A stretch of 64,000 nucleotides of DNA. It comes from JAGVIE01 sp964520905. GTDB lineage: Bacteria > Bacteroidota > Ignavibacteria > UBA10030 > SZUA-254. Below are positions 42,243-50,522 of the stretch, piece after piece; the stretch's first letter is position 1; the number at the start of each line of letters is the position of its first letter. A model generated the notes under the pieces. That model was not told the origin of the DNA. It ran no database searches and saw nothing but the letters and a program-made list of their open reading frames with translations. The stretch lies in assembly GCA_964520905.1 (NCBI GenBank), contig CAZFQL010000007.1, positions 62,001-126,000 on the forward strand. Reading direction: 5' to 3'. The position numbers were made by a program, and so were the translations under genes.

Positions 42243-43688
42243 CTATCCGACACTTCCTTCAAGACTTACACCGAGTAATTTTTGAGCTTCAACTGCAAAT
42301 TCCATCGGTAATTCGCGAAAGACTTCTTTGCAAAAACCGTTGACGATCAGATTAACAGCATCCTCCGCCGATAGCCCGCGTTGTTTACAATAAAAGATTT
42401 GATCTTCGCCGACTTTTGATGTCGATGCCTCATGCTCAACTTTGGATGACGTGTTTTTCACTTCGATATATGGAAATGTATGAGCGCCGCATTTGTCACC
42501 GAGCAGGAGGGAGTCGCACTGGGAAAAATTTCTAGCATTTGTAGCGCCTTTTTGAATTTTTACCAAGCCGCGGTAGGAATTCTGGCCAAACTTACCGGAT
42601 ATCCCTTTTGAAACGATTGTGCTTTTTGTATTCTTGCCGATATGTATCATCTTTGTTCCGGTATCGGCTTGCTGGTAATTTGTTGTAACAGCGACGGAAT
42701 AGAACTCTCCGACTGAATTATCTCCTTGCAGTATGCAACTCGGATACTTCCAGGTAATTGCTGATCCGGTCTCGACCTGCGTCCATGAAATTTTTGAATT
42801 CGCCCCGGCGCATTTTCCGCGTTTAGTGACGAAGTTATAAATTCCTCCTTTGCCGTCCTTGTCACCGGGATACCAGTTTTGAACCGTTGAATATTTTATC
42901 TGTGCATTACCAAGTGCAAGAAGTTCAACTACAGCCGCATGTAATTGATTCTCATCGCGCATCGGTGCTGTGCACCCTTCGAGGTAACTCACGTAGGCGC
43001 CGTCTTCGGCGATGATCAGGGTTCTTTCAAATTGTCCGGTCTGTGCGGCATTTATTCTAAAATAGGTCGATAGCTCCATCGGACACCGAACCCCTTTTGG
43101 AATGTAGCAGAATGATCCATCGGTGAAGACTGCCGAATTCAGCGCTGCAAAAAAATTATCGTTGTATGGTACAACTGATCCGAGATATTTTTTTACAAGA
43201 TCCGGATGTTCTTGAACTGCATCTGAAAACGAACAGAAAATAATGCCCGCCTCGGCAAGTTTGCCTTTGAAAGTTGTTGCAACCGATACACTGTCGAACA
43301 CCGCATCTACGGCTACACCGGCAAATTGTTTTTGTTCTTCCAACGGTATTCCAAGTTTTTCGTATGCTTTTATCAGTTCTGGGTCAACTTCATCGATACT
43401 TTGAAGTTTCTTTTTTTGCTTCGGCGCAGAATAATAAATAATATCCTGATAATCGATCGGTGGATACTTCACATTCTCCCACTTGGGTTCTGTCATAGTC
43501 AGCCAATGACGGTACGCTTTCAATCGCCAATCGAGAAGCCATTGCGGCTCTTTCTTTTTAGCGGAGATGAACCGTATTATGTCTTCGTTTAAACCGCGTG
43601 GAGCTGTATCGGCTTCGATGTCTGTTATGAATCCCCATTTGTATTCGCTGTTTGCAAATTTTTCAATTGTATCTGGTTTGTCGGTCAT
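42243..43688 (-). CDS. sufB: Fe-S cluster scaffold SufB
   Basis: 481 residues from ATG 43688 (MTDKPDTIEKF); an upstream frame of 49 codons overlaps the preceding gene and does not look like SufB. Conserved core: CYIPKGVRCPMELSTYFRIN, YLEGCTAPMRDENQLHAA, RGKCAGANSKISWTQVETGS and SQCDSLLLGDKCGAHTFPYIEV, the last containing the reactive cysteine/glutamate region. It binds the nascent cluster within SufBC2D. First of the sufBCDSU-sufT series after a 98-residue hypothetical protein. Confidence 0.95.
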   Translation of the reverse strand: MTDKPDTIEKFANSEYKWGFITDIEADTAPRGLNEDIIRFISAKKKEPQWLLDWRLKAYRHWLTMTEPKWENVKYPPIDYQDIIYYSAPKQKKKLQSIDEVDPELIKAYEKLGIPLEEQKQFAGVAVDAVFDSVSVATTFKGKLAEAGIIFCSFSDAVQEHPDLVKKYLGSVVPYNDNFFAALNSAVFTDGSFCYIPKGVRCPMELSTYFRINAAQTGQFERTLIIAEDGAYVSYLEGCTAPMRDENQLHAAVVELLALGNAQIKYSTVQNWYPGDKDGKGGIYNFVTKRGKCAGANSKISWTQVETGSAITWKYPSCILQGDNSVGEFYSVAVTTNYQQADTGTKMIHIGKNTKSTIVSKGISGKFGQNSYRGLVKIQKGATNARNFSQCDSLLLGDKCGAHTFPYIEVKNTSSKVEHEASTSKVGEDQIFYCKQRGLSAEDAVNLIVNGFCKEVFRELPMEFAVEAQKLLGVSLEGSVG

Positions 43689-43710
43689 AAAAATATTAAT
43701 CTTTTGAAAT

Positions 43711-44007
43711 TTATTGCGCCGTTTTCTTATCTTGTCGGGGGAGTGCAAAGTCAGGGTAATTGACAACCCATGATTGATGGTCAATCCGTTTAAATATTCT
43801 GTTATTCTCGAATGCCAAGCCCGTTTCTTTTGCAACCACCTCGGAGAACTGATAGGTATTTTTCATATTATGTTCTTTCAGAAAAGCCATGATGCCATAA
43901 TGGAAATCCCTGAAGAAGAAATTTGAATTATGGATGATAGTAAACCTTGACTTCAAGAATATAAGGAAATCAGTTTGATTATTCAGTATGAATTCAGTCT
44001 CTTTCAT
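43711..44007 (-). CDS. Hypothetical protein in the Suf operon, 98 residues
   Basis: 98 residues, no signal peptide or membrane helix, not recognised. The chain has a central FFFRDFHYGIMAFLKEHNMK segment and a KETGLAFENNRIFKRIDHQSW segment, with no cysteine pair. It lies 9 bases after the desulfurase stop and 22 bases before sufB, inside the operon, so it is probably expressed with the Suf machinery. It may be an adaptor between NifS-type desulfurase and SufBCD; this is only position-based inference. Confidence 0.6.
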   Translation of the reverse strand: MKETEFILNNQTDFLIFLKSRFTIIHNSNFFFRDFHYGIMAFLKEHNMKNTYQFSEVVAKETGLAFENNRIFKRIDHQSWVVNYPDFALPRQDKKTAQ

Positions 44008-44016
44008 GGATCCTCA

Positions 44017-45213
44017 TTATTGTTGTTGTTGAACTTTTTCTTTTGATCTCGAAAATGATGGGGATAAGCTTCTGAGTTTATCAACGGTTTCGATCACTCG
44101 TTCGATCACATAATCAACTTCTTCTTCTGTTGTGAACCGGCCCAGTCCAAAACGGATCGCGGAGTGCAGCCGTTCCTGGGGAAGATGCAATGCCTTTAAA
44201 ACATGAGAGGGTTCCGGATCTGCTGTGTTGCAAGCCGATCCTGTTGATAAAGCAATATCTTTCAAGCTCATCATAAGTGCATTGTCTTCTACACCGAGGA
44301 AACTGATATTTAAATTGTTTGGAAGTCGTTCAGTTGGATGTCCGTTAAGCTGAACCTTATCGATTCGAGTTGTAAAAGCGTTGTACATCTTATCCCGATA
44401 TCGTTTAATGCGTTCAGTGTCATCATCCATCGAATGGATTGAGATTTCCAGAGCCTTAACTAAACCAATGATTCCGGGAACATTTAAAGTTCCTGAGCGA
44501 ATGCCACGCTCGTGTCCTCCGCCATCCATCTGCATCGTAAGTTTTACTTTCGGGTTCGAACTTCTAACATATAAAACGCCGATACCCTTAGGTCCGTACA
44601 TTTTATGAGCTGAAAAGGAGAGCAAATCGATATTCATTGAAGTAACGTCAATAGGAATTTTGCCAACTGCCTGTGTGGCATCTGAGTGGAAGAGTACACC
44701 ATTAGCATGACAAATATTACCTATATCAGTAACATTTTGTATCGTTCCTATTTCGTTATTCGCCGTCATGATTGAAACCAGTATCGTTTTCGGTGTTATG
44801 GATTCGCTTAACTGGTCGAGGTTGATTTGCCCGAATTGATTCACACCCAGATATGTAACTCTGGTACCAAGTTTTTCTAATTTTTTGCATGTATCTAAAA
44901 CCGATCTATGTTCTGTTGCGGCAGTGATGATATGATCACCTTTCTGCTTTAATGATTCAACTATGCCTTTTATAGATAGGTTATTCGATTCGGTTGCTCC
45001 GCTAGTGAAAATGATTTCACGTGATTCGGCTCCTATATGTTTCGCAATTGTTCCCCGCGCAGAATTAACTGCTTCTTCCGATATCCAACCGAATTGATGC
45101 TGGCGGCTTGCCGGGTTGCCAAACTTATCTGAAAAGAATGGTATCATTGCATCCAGCACTCGCGGATCGACAGGAGTAGTCGCGTGATAATCCATGTAAA
45201 TCAGTAGTTTCAT
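44017..45213 (-). CDS. NifS/IscS-type cysteine desulfurase
   Basis: 398 residues from ATG 45213, which overlaps the stop of the Rrf2 gene by one base (TGATG). Class I desulfurase: YMDYHATTPVDP, DATQAVGKIPID, PLP lysine in FSAHKMYGPKGIGVLYVR, and the active cysteine in LSTGSACNTADPEPSHVL. It supplies persulfide sulfur for clusters, thiamine or tRNA thiolation. The GSAC loop is followed by a C-terminal helix and a Q-rich tail (KVQQQQ). It is placed as first enzyme of the Fe-S operon, while sufS closes it. IscS and NifS cannot be separated by sequence alone. Confidence 0.92.
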   Translation of the reverse strand: MKLLIYMDYHATTPVDPRVLDAMIPFFSDKFGNPASRQHQFGWISEEAVNSARGTIAKHIGAESREIIFTSGATESNNLSIKGIVESLKQKGDHIITAATEHRSVLDTCKKLEKLGTRVTYLGVNQFGQINLDQLSESITPKTILVSIMTANNEIGTIQNVTDIGNICHANGVLFHSDATQAVGKIPIDVTSMNIDLLSFSAHKMYGPKGIGVLYVRSSNPKVKLTMQMDGGGHERGIRSGTLNVPGIIGLVKALEISIHSMDDDTERIKRYRDKMYNAFTTRIDKVQLNGHPTERLPNNLNISFLGVEDNALMMSLKDIALSTGSACNTADPEPSHVLKALHLPQERLHSAIRFGLGRFTTEEEVDYVIERVIETVDKLRSLSPSFSRSKEKVQQQQ

Positions 45214-45620
45214 CAAAACATTTCCATGACAGTCAATTCATCGATAACTTTATTAATGTTGCTCTGCAATTTCATGAGAGGATTTTTTATTGTGCAGGTT
45301 GTATGGATACTGCAGTTCTCAGGCGTTTCAGATTCACATTGTACGATAGTGACCGCCGTCTTGCCTTCTATAGCATAGATTATTTCAGAGACTTTTAATT
45401 CTACGGGATTGCGAGACAATATGTAACCGCCATTCACTCCTTGATATGATTCGATAATCCTGTGTTTGGAAAGTTTCTGCATAAGCTTCGCGAGCAGATC
45501 GTATGGCAACTGATATTTATCGGATATTTCTTTGGTAGTGAACAATTGCCCACGACGTCCGTATGCCATGTGTTTGATAGCGATCAGGGCGTATTCAATT
45601 TTTTTTGATAACTGGAACAT
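45213..45620 (-). CDS. Rrf2-family Fe-S-sensing transcription regulator (IscR-like)
   Basis: 135 residues. A winged helix-turn-helix N-terminus (LFTTKEISDKYQLPYDLLAKLMQKL) is followed by the recognition region QGVNGGYILSRNP and three cysteines C95, C103 and C109 that match the [2Fe-2S] ligands of IscR. Such regulators repress Fe-S assembly genes when cluster-loaded. It heads the iscS-sufBCDSU-sufT set and overlaps it. A matching palindrome lies in its own promoter spacer at 45643. The cysteine spacing differs from E. coli IscR, so the exact ligand set is inference. Confidence 0.9.
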   Translation of the reverse strand: MFQLSKKIEYALIAIKHMAYGRRGQLFTTKEISDKYQLPYDLLAKLMQKLSKHRIIESYQGVNGGYILSRNPVELKVSEIIYAIEGKTAVTIVQCESETPENCSIHTTCTIKNPLMKLQSNINKVIDELTVMEMF

Positions 45621-45635
45621 GTTTAAATTAAAATA

Positions 45636-45664
45636 TAAATACGACTAACTAAGTCCGATTTCAA
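45636..45664 (-). promoter_or_regulatory. Promoter of the Fe-S operon with IscR-type operator in the spacer
   Basis: On the minus strand TTGAAA (45664-45659) and TATTTA (45641-45636) are 17 bases apart. The spacer holds GACT-TAGTT-AGTC at 45655-45643, the shape of the E. coli IscR type 1 site (GACT-N5-AGTC). A bound regulator here would block polymerase directly. The leader to ATG 45620 would be short (about 10 bases). Confidence 0.5.
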
Positions 45665-45667
45665 TGC

Positions 45668-45693
45668 AAAAAAAGATTCCGTTGCCGGAATCT
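45668..45693 (-). terminator. Intrinsic terminator after the zinc ribbon gene
   Basis: On the minus strand AGATTCCG pairs with CGGAATCT over a 4-base loop, followed by TTTTTTT. It separates the zinc ribbon gene from the Fe-S operon promoter. Confidence 0.8.
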
Positions 45694-45716
45694 CGTGATG
45701 TTAAATTCTTCGATTA

Positions 45717-45914
45717 TCAGTTTACACTAATCTTGACCCTGCGATTCTCAGTCGTGGGTCCGTGAAGACTCACTTCAACTTTATCAAGGTCAATGTGTAC
45801 TACTTCTTCGCAGTATGCACAAATTTTTGTAACCTGCCGATCAAAATTAATCGGGTTTCCACAACAAGGGCAACTTGTAATAACCAAGCCAATCACCTTT
45901 GCTTTTTGTTTCAC
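45717..45914 (-). CDS. Small zinc-ribbon protein
   Basis: 65 residues from GTG 45914, with AAAGG nine bases upstream; a TTG six codons earlier also opens the frame. Two CxxC pairs (SCPCCGNPINF and ICAYCEEVVHI) form a zinc ribbon; the rest is polar and ends ENRRVKISVN. Zinc ribbons of this kind often act as small regulators or rRNA/DNA-binding accessory factors, but no specific family is recognised. It has its own promoter candidate at 45982 and a terminator after it, so it is a single-gene unit next to the Fe-S operon. Confidence 0.7.
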   Translation of the reverse strand: MKQKAKVIGLVITSCPCCGNPINFDRQVTKICAYCEEVVHIDLDKVEVSLHGPTTENRRVKISVN

Positions 45915-45981
45915 TATGCTAATACCTTTCAAAATGTACTAAATTTGAATAATTTTCGGGGATTTGAGTTTTTGCATTTAT

Positions 45982-46009
45982 AATATAAACAAAAAATTTA
46001 GAAAAACAA
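45982..46009 (-). promoter_or_regulatory. Promoter for the zinc ribbon gene
   Basis: On the minus strand TTGTTT (46009-46004) and TATATT (45987-45982), spacer 16. The leader to GTG 45914 would be about 60 bases. Confidence 0.4.
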
Positions 46010-46037
46010 TCCCCGCGGGAATTAAAATTTTTTAAAG

Positions 46038-46051
46038 TGTGATAACTCACA
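46038..46051. promoter_or_regulatory. Short dyad TGTGA-N4-TCACA, possible regulator site
   Basis: TGTGA (46038-46042), TAAC, TCACA (46047-46051) form a perfect 5-base dyad between the divergent zinc ribbon and bshA genes. It resembles half-sites of the CRP/FNR family but with a 4-base spacer. No regulator is visible nearby. Confidence 0.3.
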
Positions 46052-46163
46052 TTAGACTCCTCTTTTAAACGGTTGGTTTACTTAAAAGTTACCAATTCGG
46101 TGTTGCGTTCTAAAATATCTTGCCATTCGCTAGTTTTATTGTTAACTTTTGTACGGACTTAAG

Positions 46164-47285
46164 ATGAATATTGGAATAGCTTGTTATCCCACATATGGTG
46201 GTAGTGGTGTTGTTGCAGCTGAATTAGGTAAAGCGTTGGCTGAACGAGGTCATCGTATTCACTTTATCAGTTATGCAATGCCTTTCCGGCTTGATAGTTT
46301 CAGCGATAATATCGTCTATCATGAAGTCGAGATTTCTAACTATCCATTATTCGATTATCCTCTCTACACACCTGCACTTGCGAGTAAAATTGTCGAGGTT
46401 GCCCAGTTCGAAAAACTTGATATCATTCATGCACATTATGCGATCCCACATGCAACCAGTGCTTATCTGGCAAAACAAATTCTCGGAAAAAATCAACTAA
46501 AAATTGTAACCACTCTTCACGGTACCGATATTACACTCGTTGGTCTTGAACCGAGCTACCTATCAGTAATGAAGTTTAGCATCGAACAAAGCGATGGCGT
46601 TACTGCTGTTTCTCGATTCCTTAAAGAAAAGACTCTCATTAATTACAAGATAGAGAAAGATATTCAGGTTATTCCTAACTTTGTTGATATCGATAAATAT
46701 CAACGCGTAGTTTCTCCTGACACATGTAAGCGTCTTGCCTCTCACGGGGAAAAAATTCTGATTCATGTCTCCAATTTCAGACCTCTGAAGAGAGTTCATG
46801 ACGTAATTAAAATATTTCAAATAGTTCGTCAGAAAATCCCGTCCAAATTAATCCTTGTCGGTGATGGTCCCGATCGTTCGAGTTGCGAACAGCTTGCGCG
46901 TGATTTGAAAGTATTTGATGACGTCAAATTCCTCGGAAAACAGATTGAACTTGTTCCTCTTCTTTCTATGGCAAATCTTTTCCTGATTCCAAGTCAGTCC
47001 GAAAGTTTTGGACTTTCGGCACTTGAAGCGATGGCATGTGAATTACCCGTTATTGCTTCGAGCGTCGGCGGCTTGCCCGAACTTATCGTGCACGGAGAAA
47101 CAGGATATATTGCGGAGATTGGTGATATTGAGCGCATGGCTAAATATACCGTTGAACTATTGACGAATGAAACTAAATATAAAATCTTTGCGGCTTCAAG
47201 CAGGAAGCGGGCGGTGGAGGAATTCAATAAAAAGAGAATCGTTGATATGTACGAGGAACATTACAATCGCATTCTTGCTAAATGA
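46164..47285 (+). CDS. bshA: N-acetyl-glucosaminyl L-malate synthase (bacillithiol step 1)
   Basis: 373 residues from ATG 46164 (MNIGIACYPTYGG); a TTG five codons before is unlikely. The N-terminus GIACYPTYGGSGVVAAELGKALAERGH and SYAMPFRL, and the C-terminal GT4 site SQSESFGLSALEAMACELPV with EX7E, match BshA. It joins GlcNAc to malate to begin bacillithiol synthesis. BshB and BshC are not in this window. The spacing to the metallophosphoesterase gene is about 110 bases. A CoA-disulfide-reductase-like flavoprotein at 54.4 kb could serve the same thiol system, by inference. Confidence 0.88.
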   Translation: MNIGIACYPTYGGSGVVAAELGKALAERGHRIHFISYAMPFRLDSFSDNIVYHEVEISNYPLFDYPLYTPALASKIVEVAQFEKLDIIHAHYAIPHATSAYLAKQILGKNQLKIVTTLHGTDITLVGLEPSYLSVMKFSIEQSDGVTAVSRFLKEKTLINYKIEKDIQVIPNFVDIDKYQRVVSPDTCKRLASHGEKILIHVSNFRPLKRVHDVIKIFQIVRQKIPSKLILVGDGPDRSSCEQLARDLKVFDDVKFLGKQIELVPLLSMANLFLIPSQSESFGLSALEAMACELPVIASSVGGLPELIVHGETGYIAEIGDIERMAKYTVELLTNETKYKIFAASSRKRAVEEFNKKRIVDMYEEHYNRILAK

Positions 47286-47395
47286 TTACTTACTTTTTAT
47301 GAATTTGTTATCACGTTGTAACGCATCAATAATCATGTCAAAACAATAGACAACAAACTTTCACCCGGACCGAACAGCATCTTCATTATTTTCTT

Positions 47396-48553
47396 ATGAA
47401 ACCTATTTTCGTCATCGGATTCTATACTATCTTTTTTGCCCTTTACGGATTATTAAACTATTATATTTTCATCAGGGGTTTTCAGGCTATACCCCACACG
47501 GCACCATACCGTATTCATTATATTATCATTTTTATCGTCGCGGCGCTGTCTTTCTTTTTAGGAAGGATATTGGAAAATTATTGGCTATCACCTGTTAGTA
47601 AAACCTTCGTGTGGATAGGTTCATTCTGGCTTGCATCGTTGCTGTATTTTTTTATCGCAGTTGTATTGTTCGATGTCGTTCGGCTGCTGAATTCCCTCAT
47701 ACCGGTATACCCTAAATATATAATTAATAATTATCAGCAGACGAAGCAGATATTGTTTTTCTCCGTGTTGATAATAGTCGTTGCTTCGCTAATCGCCGGG
47801 CATATCAATGCAATAAATCCTGTCATCAAGAAAATAAATCTTGCAGTTTCCAAAAAAGGGCGCGGCATGCAATCCTTGAATATCGTTGCCGCTTCAGATA
47901 TACATCTTGGTTCGATTATTGGAAAAAGTAGATTTGACGATATAGTCTCCATCATAAATAGTTTGGATCCGGATATCGTTCTCCTTCCCGGTGATATAGT
48001 CGATGAAGACCTCAAACCGGTCATCAAAGAAAATTTAGGCGAGAGTCTTAGAAACATTAAATCGAAGTTTGGTGTTTTCGCAGTAACAGGAAATCATGAA
48101 TACATCGGCGGTGTGGAAGATGCGGTGGCATATCTTACAGAGAACGGTGTTCGTTTCCTCCGAGACGAAACAGTCCTGCTCAACCATACTGCTTATCTTG
48201 TGGGTCGGGAGGATCGAAGCGCTAACCGATTTGGAAACAAGGAGCGAAAAAGTTTAAAAGAGTTGATATCCGGTGTAGATGAGAGTTATCCTATTATCAT
48301 GATGGATCACCAACCGTTTCAATTGGCAACTGCAAATGAAAATGGTATCGATTTGCAATTGTCCGGTCACACGCACAGTGGACAGTTATGGCCCCTCAAT
48401 TTCATAACCGATGCTGTTTACGAATTAAGTTACGGGTATAAGAAAATTGGAGGAACTAACATTTATGTTTCATGCGGAATCGGGACGTGGGGTCCGCCTG
48501 TACGATTGGGCAATCGTCCTGAGATTGTAAACATTAGATTGGATTTCGAATAG
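47396..48553 (+). CDS. Membrane-anchored metallophosphoesterase
   Basis: 385 residues. Four hydrophobic helices in the first ~150 residues precede a calcineurin-type domain with all metal motifs: SDIHLGS, LPGDIVDED, VTGNHEYI, MMDHQPF and LSGHTHSGQLWP. This layout is that of the YkuE/YaeI group, some of which act on lipid-linked phosphates, including UDP-diacylglucosamine-like lipids. The substrate is unknown. It may share a transcript with bshA but its upstream gap is over 100 bases. Confidence 0.88.
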   Translation: MKPIFVIGFYTIFFALYGLLNYYIFIRGFQAIPHTAPYRIHYIIIFIVAALSFFLGRILENYWLSPVSKTFVWIGSFWLASLLYFFIAVVLFDVVRLLNSLIPVYPKYIINNYQQTKQILFFSVLIIVVASLIAGHINAINPVIKKINLAVSKKGRGMQSLNIVAASDIHLGSIIGKSRFDDIVSIINSLDPDIVLLPGDIVDEDLKPVIKENLGESLRNIKSKFGVFAVTGNHEYIGGVEDAVAYLTENGVRFLRDETVLLNHTAYLVGREDRSANRFGNKERKSLKELISGVDESYPIIMMDHQPFQLATANENGIDLQLSGHTHSGQLWPLNFITDAVYELSYGYKKIGGTNIYVSCGIGTWGPPVRLGNRPEIVNIRLDFE

Positions 48554-48655
48554 TCTAAGATAACCGCTTGCGTATAAATCCCTTGCTTTATATGAGAAAA
48601 ACTTGTATTTTCTTCAAGCGGAATTATTTTACAAACACTTTGCAAAGGAATTGTT

Positions 48656-48760
48656 GTGAATAAGAAACAAAAGAATGCGAGTAAAAAACACAGAAAAAAC
48701 GTCCAAAGAGTTAAAGCGAAACAGAAGATATCAAGGGCAGCGGCGAAAAAACCGCAATAG
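48656..48760 (+). CDS. Very basic small protein, 34 residues
   Basis: The frame starts at GTG 48656 with AAAGGAA seven bases upstream and ends at TAG 48758. The product (starts MNKKQKNASKKHRKNVQR, ends AAAKKPQ) is more than one third lysine and arginine. Small conserved basic proteins of this type occur in Bacteroidota and resemble ribosome-associated peptides such as Thx, but no family is assigned. A strong terminator begins six bases after its stop, supporting expression as the last gene of its unit. Confidence 0.6.
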   Translation: MNKKQKNASKKHRKNVQRVKAKQKISRAAAKKPQ

Positions 48761-48765
48761 ATTTT

Positions 48766-48794
48766 AAGGGTATCCTGAGTGATACCCTTTTTTT
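48766..48794 (+). terminator. Intrinsic terminator after the small basic protein
   Basis: AAGGGTATC pairs with GATACCCTT over a 6-base loop and is followed by a T-run. A textbook hairpin; it ends the transcript before folP. Confidence 0.9.
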
Positions 48795-48831
48795 CTCTCA
48801 CGATAAATATTGATAATCAATAGTAGGTATT

Positions 48832-49665
48832 GTGACATCGATATATAAATTTGGCGCTGTAGAGTACGATCTGAAGTCTCGAACTCATATTATGGGAGTT
48901 CTAAACGTCACACCGGATTCATTTTCAGATGGTGGGAAGTTTTATGATACGCAGTCTGCCGTGGATAGAGGACTTGAGATGATAGAACAGGGAGCAGATT
49001 TTATTGATGTTGGTGGAGAATCGACACGTCCGGGCGCGGAATCTGTCCCGGCATCGGAAGAATTGAAAAGGGTTTTGCCGGTAATCGAAAAACTTGTCAA
49101 CAGCACGAAAACACCGATCTCAATCGACACTTATAAATCAGTTGTAGCTGAGCGCGCTCTTGAAGCAGGCGCTGTGATTGTAAATGATATCTCCGGCTCG
49201 CATATGGATCCCCGTATTTCGGGAGTGGCAGCTTCATACAATGCTTCTGTTATCCTTATGCACATAAAAGGAATCCCAGGAACAATGCAAACGGATCCTG
49301 TGTATGATAATCTGATCGAAGAAATTTGTTCATACATAGATGAAGGCATCCGAGTTGCAAAGAGTAACGGTATAAAACAAATCATTATCGATCCGGGAAT
49401 CGGTTTTGGTAAGACAGTCGAACATAATTTACAAATTCTCAAAAACCTTCGAATGTTCGAGAGATTTGAATACCCAATTTTGATCGGTCCATCCCGAAAA
49501 TCATTTATCGGGAAAATATTGGATCTCCCGATCAATCAAAGATTGGAAGGCACTGCCGCTGCTTCTGCCGTTGCCATTATGAATCGTGCCAATATACTCC
49601 GTGTTCATGATGTGAAAGAAATAAAACGTGTTTCACAAATCGTAGATGCTATCGCTCATGCTTAA
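48832..49665 (+). CDS. folP: Dihydropteroate synthase
   Basis: 277 residues from GTG 48832, with AGG a few bases upstream. The TIM-barrel motifs are complete: MGVLNVTPDSFSDGG, DVGGESTRPGA, ISIDTYKSVVAERAL, VNDISGS, IIDPGIGFGKTVEHN and IGPSRKSFIGK. It condenses p-aminobenzoate with dihydropterin pyrophosphate in folate synthesis. It precedes cdaA by 37 bases, the common folP-cdaA neighbourhood in many bacteria, suggesting a folP-cdaA-pcm-miaA transcript. Confidence 0.95.
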   Translation: MTSIYKFGAVEYDLKSRTHIMGVLNVTPDSFSDGGKFYDTQSAVDRGLEMIEQGADFIDVGGESTRPGAESVPASEELKRVLPVIEKLVNSTKTPISIDTYKSVVAERALEAGAVIVNDISGSHMDPRISGVAASYNASVILMHIKGIPGTMQTDPVYDNLIEEICSYIDEGIRVAKSNGIKQIIIDPGIGFGKTVEHNLQILKNLRMFERFEYPILIGPSRKSFIGKILDLPINQRLEGTAAASAVAIMNRANILRVHDVKEIKRVSQIVDAIAHA

Positions 49666-49702
49666 CTTTTTATATTTCATATTACTGCCGTTGATCTGAT
49701 TT

Positions 49703-50518
49703 ATGGAACTCTTCAAAATAGGATTCCTTACGGTCACTATCGTGGATATCTTCGATATCCTTCTGGTATCGTTCATCTTTTACAGATTGTACTTAGTTAT
49801 ACGAGGAACCGTAGCGGCTCAGATATTTGTAGGGCTTCTTCTGATACTTGCATTTTCCTTCGTCGCCGAAGCAACAAATCTGAAAGCGATGAACTGGATA
49901 TTGAGAACGCTTACCGATATCTGGGTGATTGCGTTCATCATTCTATTCCAGCCGGAACTGAGAAGATTATTAGTGCTTCTCGGACGAACGAGAATAATTC
50001 GATCATTTTTTAAGATTGATGTAGAAGAATCGATCGAAGAAATTATCAGCGCGGCATCTGAATTAGCGCGGAAACATCACGGCATGCTCGTGGTAGTGGT
50101 TCGTTCGACAACCCTCAGAACGTTCGTCGATACCGGAACGCCTTTGCAAGCAAGAATAAGCAAAGCGCTCCTTGTCTCGATATTCAATCCGCGCTCACCA
50201 TTACACGATGGTGCCGTTGTAGTACATGACAGAATAATTGAGGCAGCGCGCGTTACACTTCCGCTTTCGCAAACTTCAAATATCGGAGATACAGTGCTTG
50301 GTATGCGCCATCGGGCAGCATTAGGTATTTCGGAACAAGCGGATGTGGTTGCCATAATGGTATCAGAAGAAACTGGCAAGATATCGATAGCCGATAATGG
50401 TATTCTTGTGCGTGGACTGACGATCCAGGAATTGCGGCACGAACTTTATACTCGTCTCTCTATAATGCCGGGTAAATCGGCTAAATCTGAGATGAGATTC
50501 TTGAAAGTACATAATTAA
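49703..50518 (+). CDS. cdaA: Diadenylate cyclase (CdaA family)
   Basis: 271 residues. Three membrane helices in the first ~95 residues, then a DAC domain with the catalytic RHR and DGA motifs: SPLHDGAVVVHD and GMRHRAALGISEQADV. It joins two ATP into the second messenger c-di-AMP, which controls potassium uptake and cell envelope balance in other bacteria. CdaA is usually linked to cdaR/glmM; here the neighbours are folP and pcm instead. A DHH-family NrnA at 19.4 kb could remove the pApA product. Confidence 0.93.
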   Translation: MELFKIGFLTVTIVDIFDILLVSFIFYRLYLVIRGTVAAQIFVGLLLILAFSFVAEATNLKAMNWILRTLTDIWVIAFIILFQPELRRLLVLLGRTRIIRSFFKIDVEESIEEIISAASELARKHHGMLVVVVRSTTLRTFVDTGTPLQARISKALLVSIFNPRSPLHDGAVVVHDRIIEAARVTLPLSQTSNIGDTVLGMRHRAALGISEQADVVAIMVSEETGKISIADNGILVRGLTIQELRHELYTRLSIMPGKSAKSEMRFLKVHN

Positions 50519-50522
50519 CCAA

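Noticed and set aside
43689..43835. 49-codon extension of SufB
   Set aside because: It overlaps the end of the preceding gene and does not resemble SufB N-termini; ATG 43688 is the normal start.
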